NCBI GenBank assembly: GCA_024364735.1
Contig: JAGFNQ010005260.1
Location: 46,527-110,526, forward strand
Direction of reading: 5' to 3'
DNA: 64,000 nt
Origin: Boesenbergia rotunda
Taxonomy: Eukaryota; Streptophyta; Magnoliopsida; Zingiberales; Zingiberaceae
The position numbers and the translations under genes were made by a program. Below the pieces are notes generated by a model. The model was not told where the DNA came from, did not search any database, and worked only from the letters and a program-made list of their open reading frames with translations. Positions 22,599 to 35,500 of the stretch are shown here, piece after piece (the first letter of the stretch is position 1; every line of letters begins with the position of its first letter).

Positions 22599-22785
22599 AG
22601 CCATGGTTGTTCTTATCTATGGTTGGATATCAACCTATTTGGAGATGTTCCTACAATCTCCCGAATTGATAAAAAGGGTTATTCAATTCGATAAATAAAT
22701 AGGATTTACTTAATGTATGTTGATGCATTTTTTATCATTCTTCTCACATAAGCTCAATATGTATTTCTAGGATAATCACTCGATC

Positions 22786-25700
22786 ATGTCTTCTCTGAAT
22801 TTGCGTTCCATTTTGGACAGCAATAAACTGACTGGGCCAAACTTCATGGATTGGCTTCGAAACCTGAGGATAGTCCTCAAGGCAGAGAAGCTTGCTTATG
22901 TCCTTGAAGATCAACTTCCCAACCGTCCTCCAGAAGATGCAACTCCAGACCAGTTAGTGGCCTATCAAAAACATGTGACCGATTTTGAACATGCGAGTTG
23001 CATCATGCTAGCCTCTATGGTATCTGAGCTGCAAAAGCAGCATGAGCATATGGATTCTTATACCATCATCTTCCATCTTCATGAGTTATTTGAAGAGCAG
23101 GCGAGATCCGAAAGGTTCGAAGTCTCCAGACTCCTCTTCACCTCTAGGATGCAGGAAGGCACTTCTGCCTCACAGTTTGTGTTAAAGATGTTAGGGTACA
23201 TTGAGCGACTGAGCACACTCGGTTTTGCAATGGATCATGAACTAAGTATTGACTTAATTCTGCATTGTTTGCCCAAAAGTTATTCACAAATTGTGATGAA
23301 CTATCGGATGAACAAGCTGGAGACTACCATTCCTGAGTTGCTCAACCTGCTGAAGACTATAGAGCCTTCTGTAAAGCAGGATCAGATGACGGTAATGTTA
23401 GTTGGTTCCTCGAAGAAAGGTTCTAAGAGGAAGGCTAAAGAACATAATAAAGGAAAGAAGAAAAGGGTCAAAAAGACTAAAAAGACACCAAAAGGCACTT
23501 GCCATCACTGTGGCAAGGAGGGTCACTGGAGAAGAAACAGCAAGGTTTATCTTGAGTCCTTGAAGAAGAAGGCATCGATGCCCCATCCTCTTCAGGTATC
23601 TTCGTTATTGAATGTCACTCTATTTCCTCAAATACATGGGTACTTGATACTGGGTGTAGCTCACATATATGTAATGACATACAGGGGCTAAGGAATAGAA
23701 GAAGACTCGTCAAGGGAGGAGCGAATTTACGAGTTACAAATGGAGCAAAGATTGCTGCTGTTGCCATCGGAACATATTTGCTAAAGCTCCCTACTGGACG
23801 TGTTTTAGAATTGGATAATTACTATTTTGTTCCTTCGTTAATAAAGAACAATGTATCTATTTCATGTTTGAATGAAAAGGGTTATCATTTAACTTTTAGT
23901 AACAATTGTTGTTACATAACTTTAAATGACGTTCTTTATGGGACTGGAACTTTGTGCAATGGTATCTACACGTTAAATTTATCCGGTGATGTTTTCAATA
24001 TCGAAGTTAGCAACAAACATGCTCGAATAGATAATCGAATAGACTCCTACAAGTGGCATTGTCGTCTTGGCCATGTATGTAAGAAACGCATGACCAAATT
24101 ACACCGATGTGGAATTTTGGAATCATTTGAACCCGGTTCATTTGATACATACGAATCATGCTTAAAAGGCAAGATGGCCAAATTACCCTTTTCCGGAAAA
24201 GGTAATCCAGTGGGAGAATTGCTTGGTCTAATACATACTGAAGTATGTGGACCAATGTCAACTCTTGCACAAGGAGGCTATAGCTACTTCATTACCTTTA
24301 TCGATGATCACTCACGATTCGGGTATGTGTTCTTGATGAAACACAAATCTGAAGCATTTGAGAAATTCAAAGAGTTCAAAAATGAAGTAGAGAAATAGCT
24401 TGGCAAAAGTATTAAGATACTTCGATCCGATCGGGGTGGTGAATACTTAAGTCAAGAGTTTCAAGATTATCTTAGGGACAATGGGATATTGTCCCAATGG
24501 ACTCCGCCGTATACACCACAGCATAATGGTGTATCTGAGAGGCGCAACCGAACCTTGATGGACATGGTTAGGTCTATGATGAATCATGCAACTCTTCTAA
24601 AATCCTTTTGGGCTATGCACTTAAGACAGCTGTTTACTTGCTAAACAGAGTCCCGACCAAGGTAGTCTCTACTACTCCATATGAGACATGGAATAGTAAG
24701 AAACCTCACTTAACTCACCTTAAAATATGGGGTTATCCTGCTTATGTGAAGCGGATTGTATCAGACAAATTGGATGCTAAGTCTGATAAATGTCTATTTA
24801 TTGGATACCCTAAGGAAACGAAGGGTTACCAATTCTATCATCCCTTGGAACAAAAGGTGATTGTTTCAAGGCATGTTGTATTTCTGGAAAAAGAATTTCT
24901 TTTATAAGAAAACAGTGGGAGTGGCATTGAACTTGATGAAGTTCAAGAAACTCCAATATACATTACAGAGACACCTAATCTAGACCCACAACCAATAACT
25001 CATAATGATGAGCTATCAGTTGAACCTAAAACAACACCACCTCTTCGTAGGTCTGATAGGACACGCAATATACCAGAGAGATACGGATTTCTCATAGGTG
25101 AATCGAACGACGTGTTACTCATAAGCGATGACGAACCTATCAGTTATGAAGATGTTCTGAAAAGTTCAGAAAGGGACAAATGGCTTGAAGCCATGAAGTC
25201 GGAAATGGATTCCATGTACGAAAATCAAGTATGAGACTTGGTTAACCCACCTGAAGGGATTAAGCCCATAGGGTGCAAGTGGGTTTTCAAGAAGAAAACT
25301 GACATGGAAGGTAATGTTGTTACCTTTAAGGCTAGACTAGTGGCAAAAGGATATCGTCAGAAACAAGGAATTGATTATGACGAAACCTATTCGCCAGTAA
25401 CTATGCTTAAATCCATTCGGATGCTCCTAGCCATAGCAGCTCATTATGATTACGAGATATGGCAAATGGATGTGAAAACAGCTTTCCTTAATGGAAACCT
25501 GCTTGAGGATGTATACATGATACAACCTGAAGGTTTCACATCGGTTGATAAAACCAAAGTATGCAAGCTTCGACGATCCATATATGGACTGAAGCAAGCA
25601 TCCAGGAGCTGGAACATCCGTTTTGATGAGACAATCAAAGAGTTTGATTTCTCATAAAATCCTGACGAACCTTGTGTGTACAAGAAGGTTAGTGGGAGTG

Positions 25701-26201
25701 CAGTCGTATTCCTAGTGTTATATGTCGATGACATATTACTTATAGGAAACGATATATCAGTCTTATAGATAGTTAAATTTTGGTTGTCCAAAACTTTCTC
25801 CATGAAAGACCTGAGAGAAGCAACCTATATCCTTGGGATTAGAATCTATAGAGATAGATCAAAATGGTTGCTTGGTCTTTCGCAGTCTACATATATAGAC
25901 CGAGTGATAAAAAGGTTTAGCATGTCGGTATCCAAGAAAGGTTACCTTCCCATCAGGCATGGGATCAACCTTTCAAAGTCTATGTGTCCGCGCACAGAAG
26001 ACGAGAGGATTTGCATGAATAAGATTCCTTATGCATCCGCGATAGGATCTATCATGTATGCTATGTTATGTACTATGCCCGATGTTTCGTATGCTCTGAG
26101 TGTCACGAGCAGATACCAGTCTGATCTAGGAATGGATCATTGGGCGGCTGTCAAGACAATCCTTAAGTACTTAAGAAGAACTAAGGATGTGTTCCTAATA
26201 T
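22786..26201 (+). pseudogene. gag-pol: B1 gag-pol, many stops and frameshifts, truncated
   Basis: Starts at ATG 22786. Gag is full length here, unlike B2, with the copia core FHLHELFEEQARSERFEV and LILHCLPKSYSQIV. The zinc knuckle has lost its last Cys to Ser (CHHCGKEGHWRRNS). A one-base loss near 23576 shifts frame before protease. The 23778-24398 frame holds GAG-pre-integrase and integrase, ending at a TAG near 24396. Further damage: a one-base loss near 24608, a TAA at 24904-24906, a TGA near 25232, a TAA near 25655 and a TAG near 25766. RT motifs are legible ([23 protein letters not shown] near 25720). The sequence ends in the RT/RNase H linker (KYLRRTKDVFLI) where G2's LTR starts. Confidence 0.9.
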
Positions 26202-26523
26202 TGTAACGACCCGAAAAATTCTCTTAATATTTACTTAAAATATTAAGCATGTCTAGATAATTTTTCGAGGAACCTAGAAATATTAATGCAAACCTTGGCC
26301 TAGAAAATCCACGTTTTCTCATTTAAATTGGGAAAAAGGGCACTAATGGGCCTTATATGGGCTTTTTAGTACCATAATTTTTGGTGGATTTTAGGTGAAA
26401 ATTAGTATAAATATAAAGGGATTTTAATAAGAAATATTAACTTAATTATGGGGGAATTTTTAAGGAATTTTCGAAAATACTAGAAAAAATAAAATAAAAT
26501 AAGTGGAAAAAAATTGTGCAACT

Positions 26524-26590
26524 ACCAAGGATTGATCCTTAGACCTCTTGTACAATCATGTATGCACTAACCAACTCACCTAACAAGGTA
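26524..26590 (-). other. tRNA-like box pair, antisense in G2 5' LTR
   Basis: On the minus strand, TTAGGTGAGTTGGTTAGTGC resembles a tRNA D-arm with its A-box, and 35-40 bases later AAGGATCAATCCTT resembles a T-arm. The 3' LTR, split by S2, has the closer GGTTCAATCC at 32472-32481. Short and degenerate; not a tRNA gene. Confidence 0.5.
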
Positions 26591-26680
26591 TTGTTAGGAG
26601 GGAATGAAGTGGATATTGGTTAAGGCATAGAAGAAGATGAAGGGTCATGGAGAGACTCTTCATTTACCTCCTTAATGGGT

Positions 26681-26688
26681 TATAAAAG
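26681..26688 (+). promoter_or_regulatory. TATA box of G2 5' LTR
   Basis: TATAAAAG in GGGTTATAAAAGGGGGG. The 3' LTR has TATAAAG at 35740-35746. Confidence 0.65.
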
Positions 26689-26926
26689 GGGGGTTTTGGG
26701 AGTTACCTCTTCTTCCCATTACTTGCATTTTCGAAACTCCTCCTTCCCTCATCCTAGCCGAACACCCAAGGAAGGGTTTCCCCTTGGAAAAGCTCCACAA
26801 GAGGTCTTATCCCCAAGATCTAAGGGTTTTCCAAGGATACAAGAACAAGGAGGCAAGGATCCAAGGATTTTTTGCAATCTTCTTCTTCTCTTAAGGTCTA
26901 AAAAATTAAGAAACCCAAGGTAAGAC

Positions 26927-27704
26927 NNNNNNNNNNNNNNNNNNNNNNNNNNNNNNNNNNNNNNNNNNNNNNNNNNNNNNNNNNNNNNNNNNNNNNNNNN
27001 NNNNNNNNNNNNNNNNNNNNNNNNNNNNNNNNNNNNNNNNNNNNNNNNNNNNNNNNNNNNNNNNNNNNNNNNNNNNNNNNNNNNNNNNNNNNNNNNNNNN
27101 NNNNNNNNNNNNNNNNNNNNNNNNNNNNNNNNNNNNNNNNNNNNNNNNNNNNNNNNNNNNNNNNNNNNNNNNNNNNNNNNNNNNNNNNNNNNNNNNNNNN
27201 NNNNNNNNNNNNNNNNNNNNNNNNNNNNNNNNNNNNNNNNNNNNNNNNNNNNNNNNNNNNNNNNNNNNNNNNNNNNNNNNNNNNNNNNNNNNNNNNNNNN
27301 NNNNNNNNNNNNNNNNNNNNNNNNNNNNNNNNNNNNNNNNNNNNNNNNNNNNNNNNNNNNNNNNNNNNNNNNNNNNNNNNNNNNNNNNNNNNNNNNNNNN
27401 NNNNNNNNNNNNNNNNNNNNNNNNNNNNNNNNNNNNNNNNNNNNNNNNNNNNNNNNNNNNNNNNNNNNNNNNNNNNNNNNNNNNNNNNNNNNNNNNNNNN
27501 NNNNNNNNNNNNNNNNNNNNNNNNNNNNNNNNNNNNNNNNNNNNNNNNNNNNNNNNNNNNNNNNNNNNNNNNNNNNNNNNNNNNNNNNNNNNNNNNNNNN
27601 NNNNNNNNNNNNNNNNNNNNNNNNNNNNNNNNNNNNNNNNNNNNNNNNNNNNNNNNNNNNNNNNNNNNNNNNNNNNNNNNNNNNNNNNNNNNNNNNNNNN
27701 NNNN
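26927..27704. other. Assembly gap (778 N)
   Basis: Unknown bases. By alignment with the 3' LTR it corresponds to about 35987-37031, where a 181-bp tandem repeat lies, so the gap probably hides that array. Confidence 0.99.
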
Positions 27705-28889
27705 TTCCCATACCCCCATGGCCTTGAAGTTCGGCCAAGAGGAGGATTAGGGCTAAAGGATTAGGGTTGGCCTTAAGTATGGGATCAAAGGGTCCTTAAG
27801 TAAAAATGGAAGAGTTTCATGTTAACCAAACCATTAGTTATATGTCAAGATTTATATGATTAGGTCATGAATGTTTAAGACATGTGCCATGATTTATGAA
27901 TGATATGTATGAATGCCATGATTTATGAATAATATGCATGTATGTCATGTCTTATGAATGATACGTATGTATGCCATGATTTATGAATGATATGTATGTA
28001 TGCCATGTCTTATGAATGATATGCCATGTTTTATGAATGATATGTATGTATGCCATGCTCTATGAATGATGTGTACATATGCCATGTCTAAGAATGAAAA
28101 TGATGAATGAAGTTTAAGTATGATGAATGAATGAAAGATGATGCTTATGTCTTTAAGGCATAAATATGCTAAACGGCACGGTCGATGGTCGACGGTACGA
28201 CGGTCGTGAGGACCGGTAAATGGGCCGGTAGACGGGCCGGGCCGTAACAAGTTATGCTATGTTAAAGATGCCATGAATGTCTTATGAATGATGAAGCATG
28301 TAAAGTATTTTTACTTTATGAATGGGCTTGTACCGGACCGAAGTATGGGTCCAAGGGATGGGCACCTTAAGAACGCCCCGGTTCTGGACTACCGACTATG
28401 CTGTCCACGGTTCTGGCACTACCGAAGCTGTGCAACAGGGATGGGCACCTTAAGAACGCCTCGGTTCGGGGACTACCGACTATGCTGTCCTTACCCTAGT
28501 AGGTCGAGATTAGCTACCTCGTATTTACTCAGGGATGCGCGCATATGATGAATGAATGTGGTACAAGCCAGGGCCCAATGAATGTTATGATTATGTTTAA
28601 GAAATGAAAAGTATGATTTTAAACTAAGCATCCTTATGATATATATGCATTGCCCATGCATTCATTATGAAAAAGTATGTTTATGAAAAGTATGTGTATG
28701 GAAAGTGTGACTTTAAACTAAGCATCCTTATGATATATGCACTTGCTCATGCATCCATCTATGCTATGCATTATGTTATGTAAGTATGTTCATGAAAAGT
28801 ATGATTATGAAAAGTATGTCTATGAAAAGTAAGTTTATGCAAAGCAAGTTTATGCAAGATATGTTTATGCAAATGATTTTGTTTATGCT

Positions 28890-29250
28890 CATGTTACTAT
28901 ATGATGCCATGATTTGATTGTGTTTATGCTAATTTAGAATGCCATGATTTATCTATGTTCATGTTAGTTTAGGATGCCATGATTTATTTATGTTCATGCT
29001 AGTTTAAAATGCCATGATTTTATTTATGTGCATGATAGTTTAGGGTGCCATGATTTAATTATGTTTATGCTAAGTTAGAATGCCATGATTTGATTTACGT
29101 TCATGCTAGGTTAGGATGCCATGATTTAATTATGTTTATGCTAAGATAGTATGCCATGATTGGATTTATGTTCATGCTAGTTTAGAATGTCATGATTTAC
29201 TTATGTTTATGCTAAGTTAGAATGCCATGATTTTTAATGATGTCCATACC
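28890..29250 (+). repeat. 35-bp minisatellite in G2 5' LTR
   Basis: About ten imperfect units beginning GCCATGATTT, followed by TTATGTT(T/C)ATGCTA and GTTTAGAAT-like ends. Same array in the 3' LTR at 38225-38570. Confidence 0.8.
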
Positions 29251-29972
29251 AATTTATGATGTCATGTTCTAACTATGTTATACTGAGATAGGATGCCATG
29301 ATTTTATTTATGTTTGTGCTAAGAATGTTTATGAAGTTATTTATGTCTACGCCAAGTATTGTGCCATGCCATGAAGGTTTATGGTTATGTTTATGCTATG
29401 CTATGAAGATGATTATGTTATGTTTACGCCATGACGAATGTATGCTAAGTGATGAAAAAGGCTTATGTTCTAAGTAAAGCACTAAGTATGTAAAGCACTA
29501 AGTATGTAATGGCTTATGTGCTCATGAATGAATGATGAATGGTTTTAGTGAGTAGGAAAGAGTCTTACTAAGCCTGTGTGCTTATAGTCTTATTTCCTTA
29601 TACCGCAGATCACGCAAGGGGACAGTAAGGAAGCAGCAGGAGGGCATCAAAGAATGTGTGTGATAGTGACTTGGCCAAGGAGCAATATGGTTGCTCGTCT
29701 CATGATAGAACTTTATCTTTACTGTTATGTGTTTAAGTATGACTCTATGACATGATACTAAGTATGACATGATGCTAAGTATGACATGATGCTAAGTATG
29801 ATATGATGCTAAGTATAAAGTTACTACGCTAAGTTCCCATGTTATGGTGCTAGAAATGGTAGTAAGTGCATGTAGGAGTAAGTTAAAGGTTTTCGCTGCA
29901 TTATGATGTCTACGTGCCCTAAGTATGTTAACGTAACGCCGCTTTAGGAAAAAAAAAGCGGGCGTTACAGGT

Positions 29973-29984
29973 TGGTATCAGAGC
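29973..29984 (+). promoter_or_regulatory. Primer-binding site of G2
   Basis: TGGTATCAGAGC, three bases after the LTR end. Confidence 0.9.
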
Positions 29985-30690
29985 AGTTACCATCTCACTA
30001 CACACACATCAAGCCCTCTTCCTGCCGCTTCCAAGTAAGTACCTTTTTACATATATGATAGTAGTAAGATGTTTTATGATTTTAAGATATGTAAGTATGA
30101 TCAATGCTTATGATGAAAAATACTTTAGGATATGTAACTATGAACGATATTTTCTTTATGAAGCAAATACTTTAGAGTTGACATAGGTGTAGAAAAAAAA
30201 ACTATAATTTATGATATTATGTATAATCTATAATAAAGCCACATGTAGAAAATTATCTGTTAGCCTACCCACAGGAGATTATAACACTCTCACCTATGAT
30301 AACGTATAGCATTAGTTCCATGATATTAATACTGAAATAATTAATGGTATAGGGCATATGGTATAACTTAGGTAGGGACGCATAGGGTAGGGTTCTAATT
30401 ATGATAACACTTATTATAGGTTATGGGTCACTGATATCTTAGATATAATATATAAGACTTCCTTAAGTTATTTTATGGTAATATAATTAGTAGGATCTCA
30501 CCCATTCTATAATAATCATACAACTAATATAATTCATAACTCGGGCTGAGAACTAATATTTCAGAAGCATACTATTATTAGGTTTACCCATAATTAAAAT
30601 AAGTATATAATTATGATATATGCATATAATTATATCATGGAGTTAATAATGACATTAGCCAATTATATGTCAAGGAGATAATCAGAACTT
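29985..30690 (+). other. G2 leader and AT-rich filler replacing gag, protease and RT
   Basis: The first 200 bases match the G1 leader. From about 30200 the sequence is AT-rich without ORFs or motifs, and RNase H follows at 30695. I see no gene here; the origin of the filler is unknown. Confidence 0.7.
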
Positions 30691-30694
30691 CGAT

Positions 30695-31542
30695 ATATAC
30701 AGCGATGCTTCCAAGCTAGGACTTGGAGCTGTACTTAGGCAGAGTAGTAAGGTCATTGCTTACGCCTCTAGGCAACTCAAGGAAAATGAGCAGAACTACC
30801 CCACTCACGATCTGGAATTGGCTGCGGTGGTTTCGCTCTTAAGATATGGAGGCATTATCTATATGGAGCACAATGTAAGATTTATACAGACCACCAAAGT
30901 CTGCGATACTTCTTCACTCAGAAAGCCCTGAATATGAGACAACGCCGATGGCTTGAGTTGGTGAAGAACTATGACTGCGAGATCTTCTACCATCCAGGGA
31001 AGGCAAACAAAGTGGCCGATGCACTTAGCCGAAAGTCAAGTGCCACCTTGATGTCCATATCTAAGTTACCCCGATCACTCGAAAGAGAAATTATGAATTT
31101 TAGGGTCGAAGTCATCTCCGGGCGACTTTCCACCATGACAATATCACCTACGTTATTTGCGGACATATTGGAAAAACAAAATGGTGATTTGAGTCTTCAG
31201 GAAATAAAACAAGAGATCCTAGAAGGAAAGGGCGATGGTTTCCATATCGCCAAAGGGGGAGTACTCTACCTTAGGGATCGTTTATGTATTCCTAATGATC
31301 CGGAGTTTCGAAGGGAAATAGTGGCAGAAGCTCACGGAACCCCTTACTCGATGCATCCAGGATCCACCAAGATGTATAAGGATCTGAAGGAGAAGTTTTG
31401 GTGGTCCGGAATGAAGAGGGATGTGGCTCAGTATGTTAGTACTTGCATGACTTGCCAGCAAGTAAAAGCAGAACACCAGCGACCCGGAGGAGATGTAGGT
31501 CGTCGGTCTGTTGGTATGAGGGTGGTGAAAAGAAGGAGATGA
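30695..31542 (+). pseudogene. pol: G2 RNase H and integrase zinc-binding remnant
   Basis: RNase H begins at [15 protein letters not shown] (from 30698), continues [17 protein letters not shown], and is shifted by a one-base loss near 30831. It resumes with [10 protein letters not shown] and the 202-codon frame 30934-31542 ([30 protein letters not shown]). The gypsy integrase zinc-binding region follows: [20 protein letters not shown] with CMTCQQVK. After EHQRPGG the catalytic core is gone, replaced by a short out-of-frame junction. It encodes no complete enzyme. Confidence 0.88.
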
Positions 31543-31544
31543 GA

Positions 31545-32084
31545 CTCACAACGGATATCATCAACAGCACCACCCGAGCTATACAGAATATCCGACAACG
31601 GATAGAAACTGCTCAGAGCCGGCAGAAGAGTTATGCCGATGTCCGACGTAGACCCCTGGAGTTTAGTGTGGGAGATTGGGTGTTTCTGAAAGTGGCCCCT
31701 ATGAAGGGAGTGACCAGATTTGGGAAGAAAGGAAAATTAAGTCCGCGCTATGTGGGGTCGTACCTGATTCTGAAAAGAGTCGGTAAGGTGGCATATGAGC
31801 TGGAGCTGCCTCCAGAGATGTCAGCTATCCATAACGTATTCCATGTGTCCCTGCAGAAAAAGTGTATCCCAAACATGGACCAAGTGATCGAGCCACAGAC
31901 GGTGCAAGTACAAGAGGACCTAAGCTATGAGAGCAGACCCATCCAGATTTTGGACAGGGAAATCAAGAAGCTGAGGAGTAAGGAAGTGCCCTTAGTCAAG
32001 GTCCTATGGCAAAATCAACGGTTCGAAGAAGCTACCTGGGAGCGCGAGGACGAGATGAGGCGCAAGTACCCGGAGTTATTCTAA
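31545..32084 (+). pseudogene. pol: G2 integrase C-terminus with chromodomain-like tail
   Basis: The open frame 31443-32084 becomes recognisable from about 31550 (TTDIINSTTRAIQNIRQRI). It carries the gypsy integrase C-terminal signature QKSYADVRRRPLEFSVGDWV, GPY/F-like KLSPRYVGSY and HNVFHVS. The tail ILDREIKKLRSKEVPLVKVL...EEATWEREDEMR resembles the chromodomain-like end of Tekay/Del chromoviruses, thought to steer insertion into heterochromatin. About 900 bp of integrase core seem to be missing upstream, judged from the usual size. The first roughly 35 codons of this frame are out of phase with integrase. Stop TAA at 32082-32084. Confidence 0.85.
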
Positions 32085-32103
32085 GTTCGAGGACGAACTT
32101 TCA

Positions 32104-32118
32104 CGAGGTATGGGGGAT
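32104..32118 (+). promoter_or_regulatory. Polypurine tract of G2
   Basis: CGAGGTATGGGGGAT directly before the 3' LTR start TGTAACGATCC. Confidence 0.85.
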
Positions 32119-32496
32119 TGTAACGATCCGGAAAATTCTCTTAATATTTTCTTAAAATATTAAGCATGTTTAAATAATTTTCCAAGGGACCTAGAAATAT
32201 TAAGGAGAACTTTGGCCTAGAAAATCCATGTTTTTTCATTTAAATTGAGAAAACTAAGTACCAATGAGCTTTAAGTGGGCTCCAAAAATGGATATTAATT
32301 AGGTAAAATTAATATAAATTAGGTAAAATTAATATAAATATAAAAGAATTTTATTTAAGAACATTGGCATAATTATGGGGGATTTTAGGGGGGATTTTCG
32401 GAATTTAGGGAATAAAAATAATAAAATAAATGAAATAAAAATAAAATAAAAATAAAGGTGCATGAGCCAAGGATTGAACCTTGGACCTCTTGTACA

Positions 32497-32501
32497 ACCA
32501 T
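32497..32501 (+). repeat. Target-site duplication of S2, left copy (ACCAT)
   Basis: ACCAT before TGTCACGCC, repeated at 35614-35618. Confidence 0.88.
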
Positions 32502-35500
32502 TGTCACGCCCCGAGACCCAGGAGCCGCTGATCCAATAGAAAATCGGACAGCACCTCCCCTGTCCGGCGGACAATTTACACATACAAACAATATATATGA
32601 CAACTCACGCAGTATATATTTGGCCTCAGGCCTCCAAAATAGATAAACAAACATAAAAACACTAGACAACTAAGTAAATCATATCTGACTGCGGACCGGT
32701 CCGACTTACGACGAATCAATCAATACAAAAAAACCCCTTAGGGCACACGACAACACTCCCAAGACATATATAAGTCTAATAAGTAAATATACAAATAGAC
32801 ACTACTAAGTACACAACGAAACTATGCCGTCGCGATGGATAGGGACTGGCTGCTGGGCTCTTCTGGCGACTCCAAGTATCTCAACCTGAAATAAAATCAT
32901 ATGGCAATGGGGTGAGTCCATAACTCAGCGAATACCCAGCAGATATGCATAGTATGTTATAATAACAATAAGCATCTACGTTAATACAGTCTCATAACAA
33001 CAATATGGAAAAACTAGAACTGGAAATACTGAGGTAGATACATACCAGAATCCAGCTAACCTGAAAAGAGGGTAATCAGTACCAAGGGAATATCAATAGA
33101 CATATAATCTCAAATAACAAGTCACCAGTATATGCGATGTCAAACAAGTGCAGCAAATAAGTGCAGCAACCAATGCCCGATGCATAGTATGCACATGGTG
33201 CAATGACATATGTCACCCCTGACACCAAACAGATCATCGTACACCTGTCATAGGGACGTCTGAACGGGTAGGGCTCTGACAACTGTACACCCTGCCATCA
33301 CTGCTCCTGAGTGACCGAGTGGACAGGATGCTGGCGGGGGACAACCCCCCTACCCCAAGCAATGGGGGAGCTCCGCTCTCATCTCCTCGTGGCTCAGTAC
33401 GAGAAGGGATCCCTGGCTGCTACCACGCCTGCGCTCACCCTCCAATAGTGGCCGAACGGAGCAATACAGAGCAAATGCGCACATCCTGCGGTATCCACTA
33501 ACCCATGAGTGGCCGTGTGCGCATATCATGTACCGGAAGACGATTAGGCTCAACCACAAGGGAGTCGCTGATCGCCGGCATGCAACAGTGCAAGGATGGT
33601 GTATGATAGATACACATACATAATAACTCAAGGATAACTAACAAGTATCCAGGACAGGCATAATAACTCAGGGATAACTAACATGTATCCAGAACATGCA
33701 TAATAACTCAGGGATAACTAACATGTATCCAGAACAGGTATAATAACTCAGGGATAACCAACATGTATCCAGAACATGCATAATAACTCAGGCTAGCGTA
33801 TAATCTTACTGCTATCTATAACCAACCATATATAGCAATATGACAATATCTAAAAGATAAGTCAAAGGGTACCCACCTCAAAAGAGAGATACTTGTATCT
33901 GAAAGGACCTCCCGTCCGTAAATCAGCAAATGCTCAATCCAATAATCAGCACCAATGAATCCAAATTAATGCCCTGTATCGAAGGACATAGTTTTAGCTA
34001 TCATATAATTATTAAATAGCTACACAAAACCCTAGACCGTATTAGGGTTAACATAATCATCTATTTCATTTAATTACCTAATCCATAGTCCACAAGATCA
34101 AAAAGTCCGAGTGAACAAAGTAACTAAACAAGACTAAACCGCACTACTCTATAACCCAAATACTCCAAGATTCAAAATGCAATTGGAATCAATGTTACAT
34201 CCCAGCTAGTCTACGTTAAGCTAGCATCAAAAGTCATCCAAAATCAAATGGCAACCTTTAAGGGCTCACGACACAGTGCAAAATTAAGAGAATCCAACTA
34301 CCCATTAAATCCCAATACAGCATCCTTACAAGAAATCAAGAATCAAATTGCTATCCCAACTTCAATCCACATCAGGAGAAGAAACTATAGATCCAACCGA
34401 ACCCATCAGTAATCTCATCCAAAATCACATCAAACTCCAAACCACAACTCAGATTCATTCTAATATCTCACAACATATAAAGTCAACAAACCTAAACAAC
34501 AAAACCACCTATACATCAAGTGAGACTCACGGTAGACATCCATTATAGAATTGATCAAAAACCATATCAAGATCGAGAACCTGTCCCCAACAGAAAGCCA
34601 AACTAGCTAAATCCCAATCCAATCAATATACAATCTACATAGTTTCCAAAACAAATCTGCAATTACAATCCTCAATCTGATCAGCTCATAGATAAACAAC
34701 TAAAATCTTATCACCAGCTTTGAAATCCAGCAACCGAACCAAATTCCACATAGAATGATCCCCACAAAACTAATCCGAAATCAACACCTCCATCTAAAGC
34801 TCAAGCTAACAGAGACAAATTCCATCAATTGTAGCTCACGCAAATCAAAACCATACAGAAACAGAACCAATCCAAAAGAGAAGCGAAGCTTATTCAACTA
34901 CAATGAAAACCAACAACAAAAGATTTCTACTGCAAGCTCAAAACCAGCACCATTAATCCTTACTCACCTGATCGATGTCGTAGCAGATCACTAAACCAAT
35001 CCAAAAGCGAAACGCCGCTTCATACTCACAAACCACTCACGATAAGATCCAAATCAAAACCCTGGTGGAATCCCAATATAGCAACTCAAGATCAGAACCA
35101 ACAAAACATCTCGGCAAAATCATCCTTACCCGATCGAATCCGGCGAGGTACTCGCTGGAGAGGAGGAAAGGAAGAACCCACCGGCGCTTGGCTGCGTCTA
35201 GAGCACGCGCTTGGCTACGGCTATGGCACGCGAAGAAGAGGAAGGCGTCGGGAGTAGCTTCGGCTGCGGCTAGGGCACGAGGGGAGGAAGAAAGGGAAGG
35301 AGTCGGCGTGCGTTGGCTGCACTGCGTGTGTGAAGGCAAGAAGAGGGTCGGGCGGCTAATTTAGGGCTCGCAAGAAGAGAAAATGAAGCTTTAATAAAAG
35401 GGGGTTATTTTGCAGAAAACCCCCCTAATTTTTCTCCCATTCACCTTCTACCCTTAGAGCAAGGGTTTTAACCATTTAACTCTCCCCTTTAATATAATTT

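Larger units (their letters stand above)
6027..26201 (+). mobile_element. B1: decayed Tork/Angela-like copia, split by B2
   Basis: B1 consists of a 5' LTR (6027-8278), a primer site, a leader (8279-9844), the nested element B2, and then the rest of its leader, gag and pol (22599-26201). Pol stops inside the RNase H region, where G2's LTR begins, and no 3' LTR is present. Removing B2 and one copy of GCCAC joins 9844 to 22599 in the order seen inside B2 itself (around 13856). Stops, frameshifts and a mutated primer site show it is older than B2. Confidence 0.85.
26202..29969 (+). repeat. G2 5' LTR (about 3.8 kb, with a gap)
   Basis: TGTAACGACCCGAAAAATTC...GCGGGCGTTACA. TATA box TATAAAAG at 26681-26688, so U3 is only about 0.5 kb and the transcribed leader part is over 3 kb. 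It contains the gap 26927-27704, GCCATG-rich short repeats (27840-28090), an imperfect 80-bp duplication (28358-28500) and a 35-bp minisatellite (28890-29250). Confidence 0.85.

Noticed and set aside
26749..27738. Long minus-strand ORF
   Set aside because: It is open only because it runs through the N gap.
28288..28548. 86-codon frame present in both G2 LTRs
   Set aside because: Identical only because the LTRs are identical; composed of LTR repeats.
35065..35364. GC-rich, Arg-rich frames on both strands in S2
   Set aside because: They lie in LTR sequence, overlap each other on opposite strands and show no domain.
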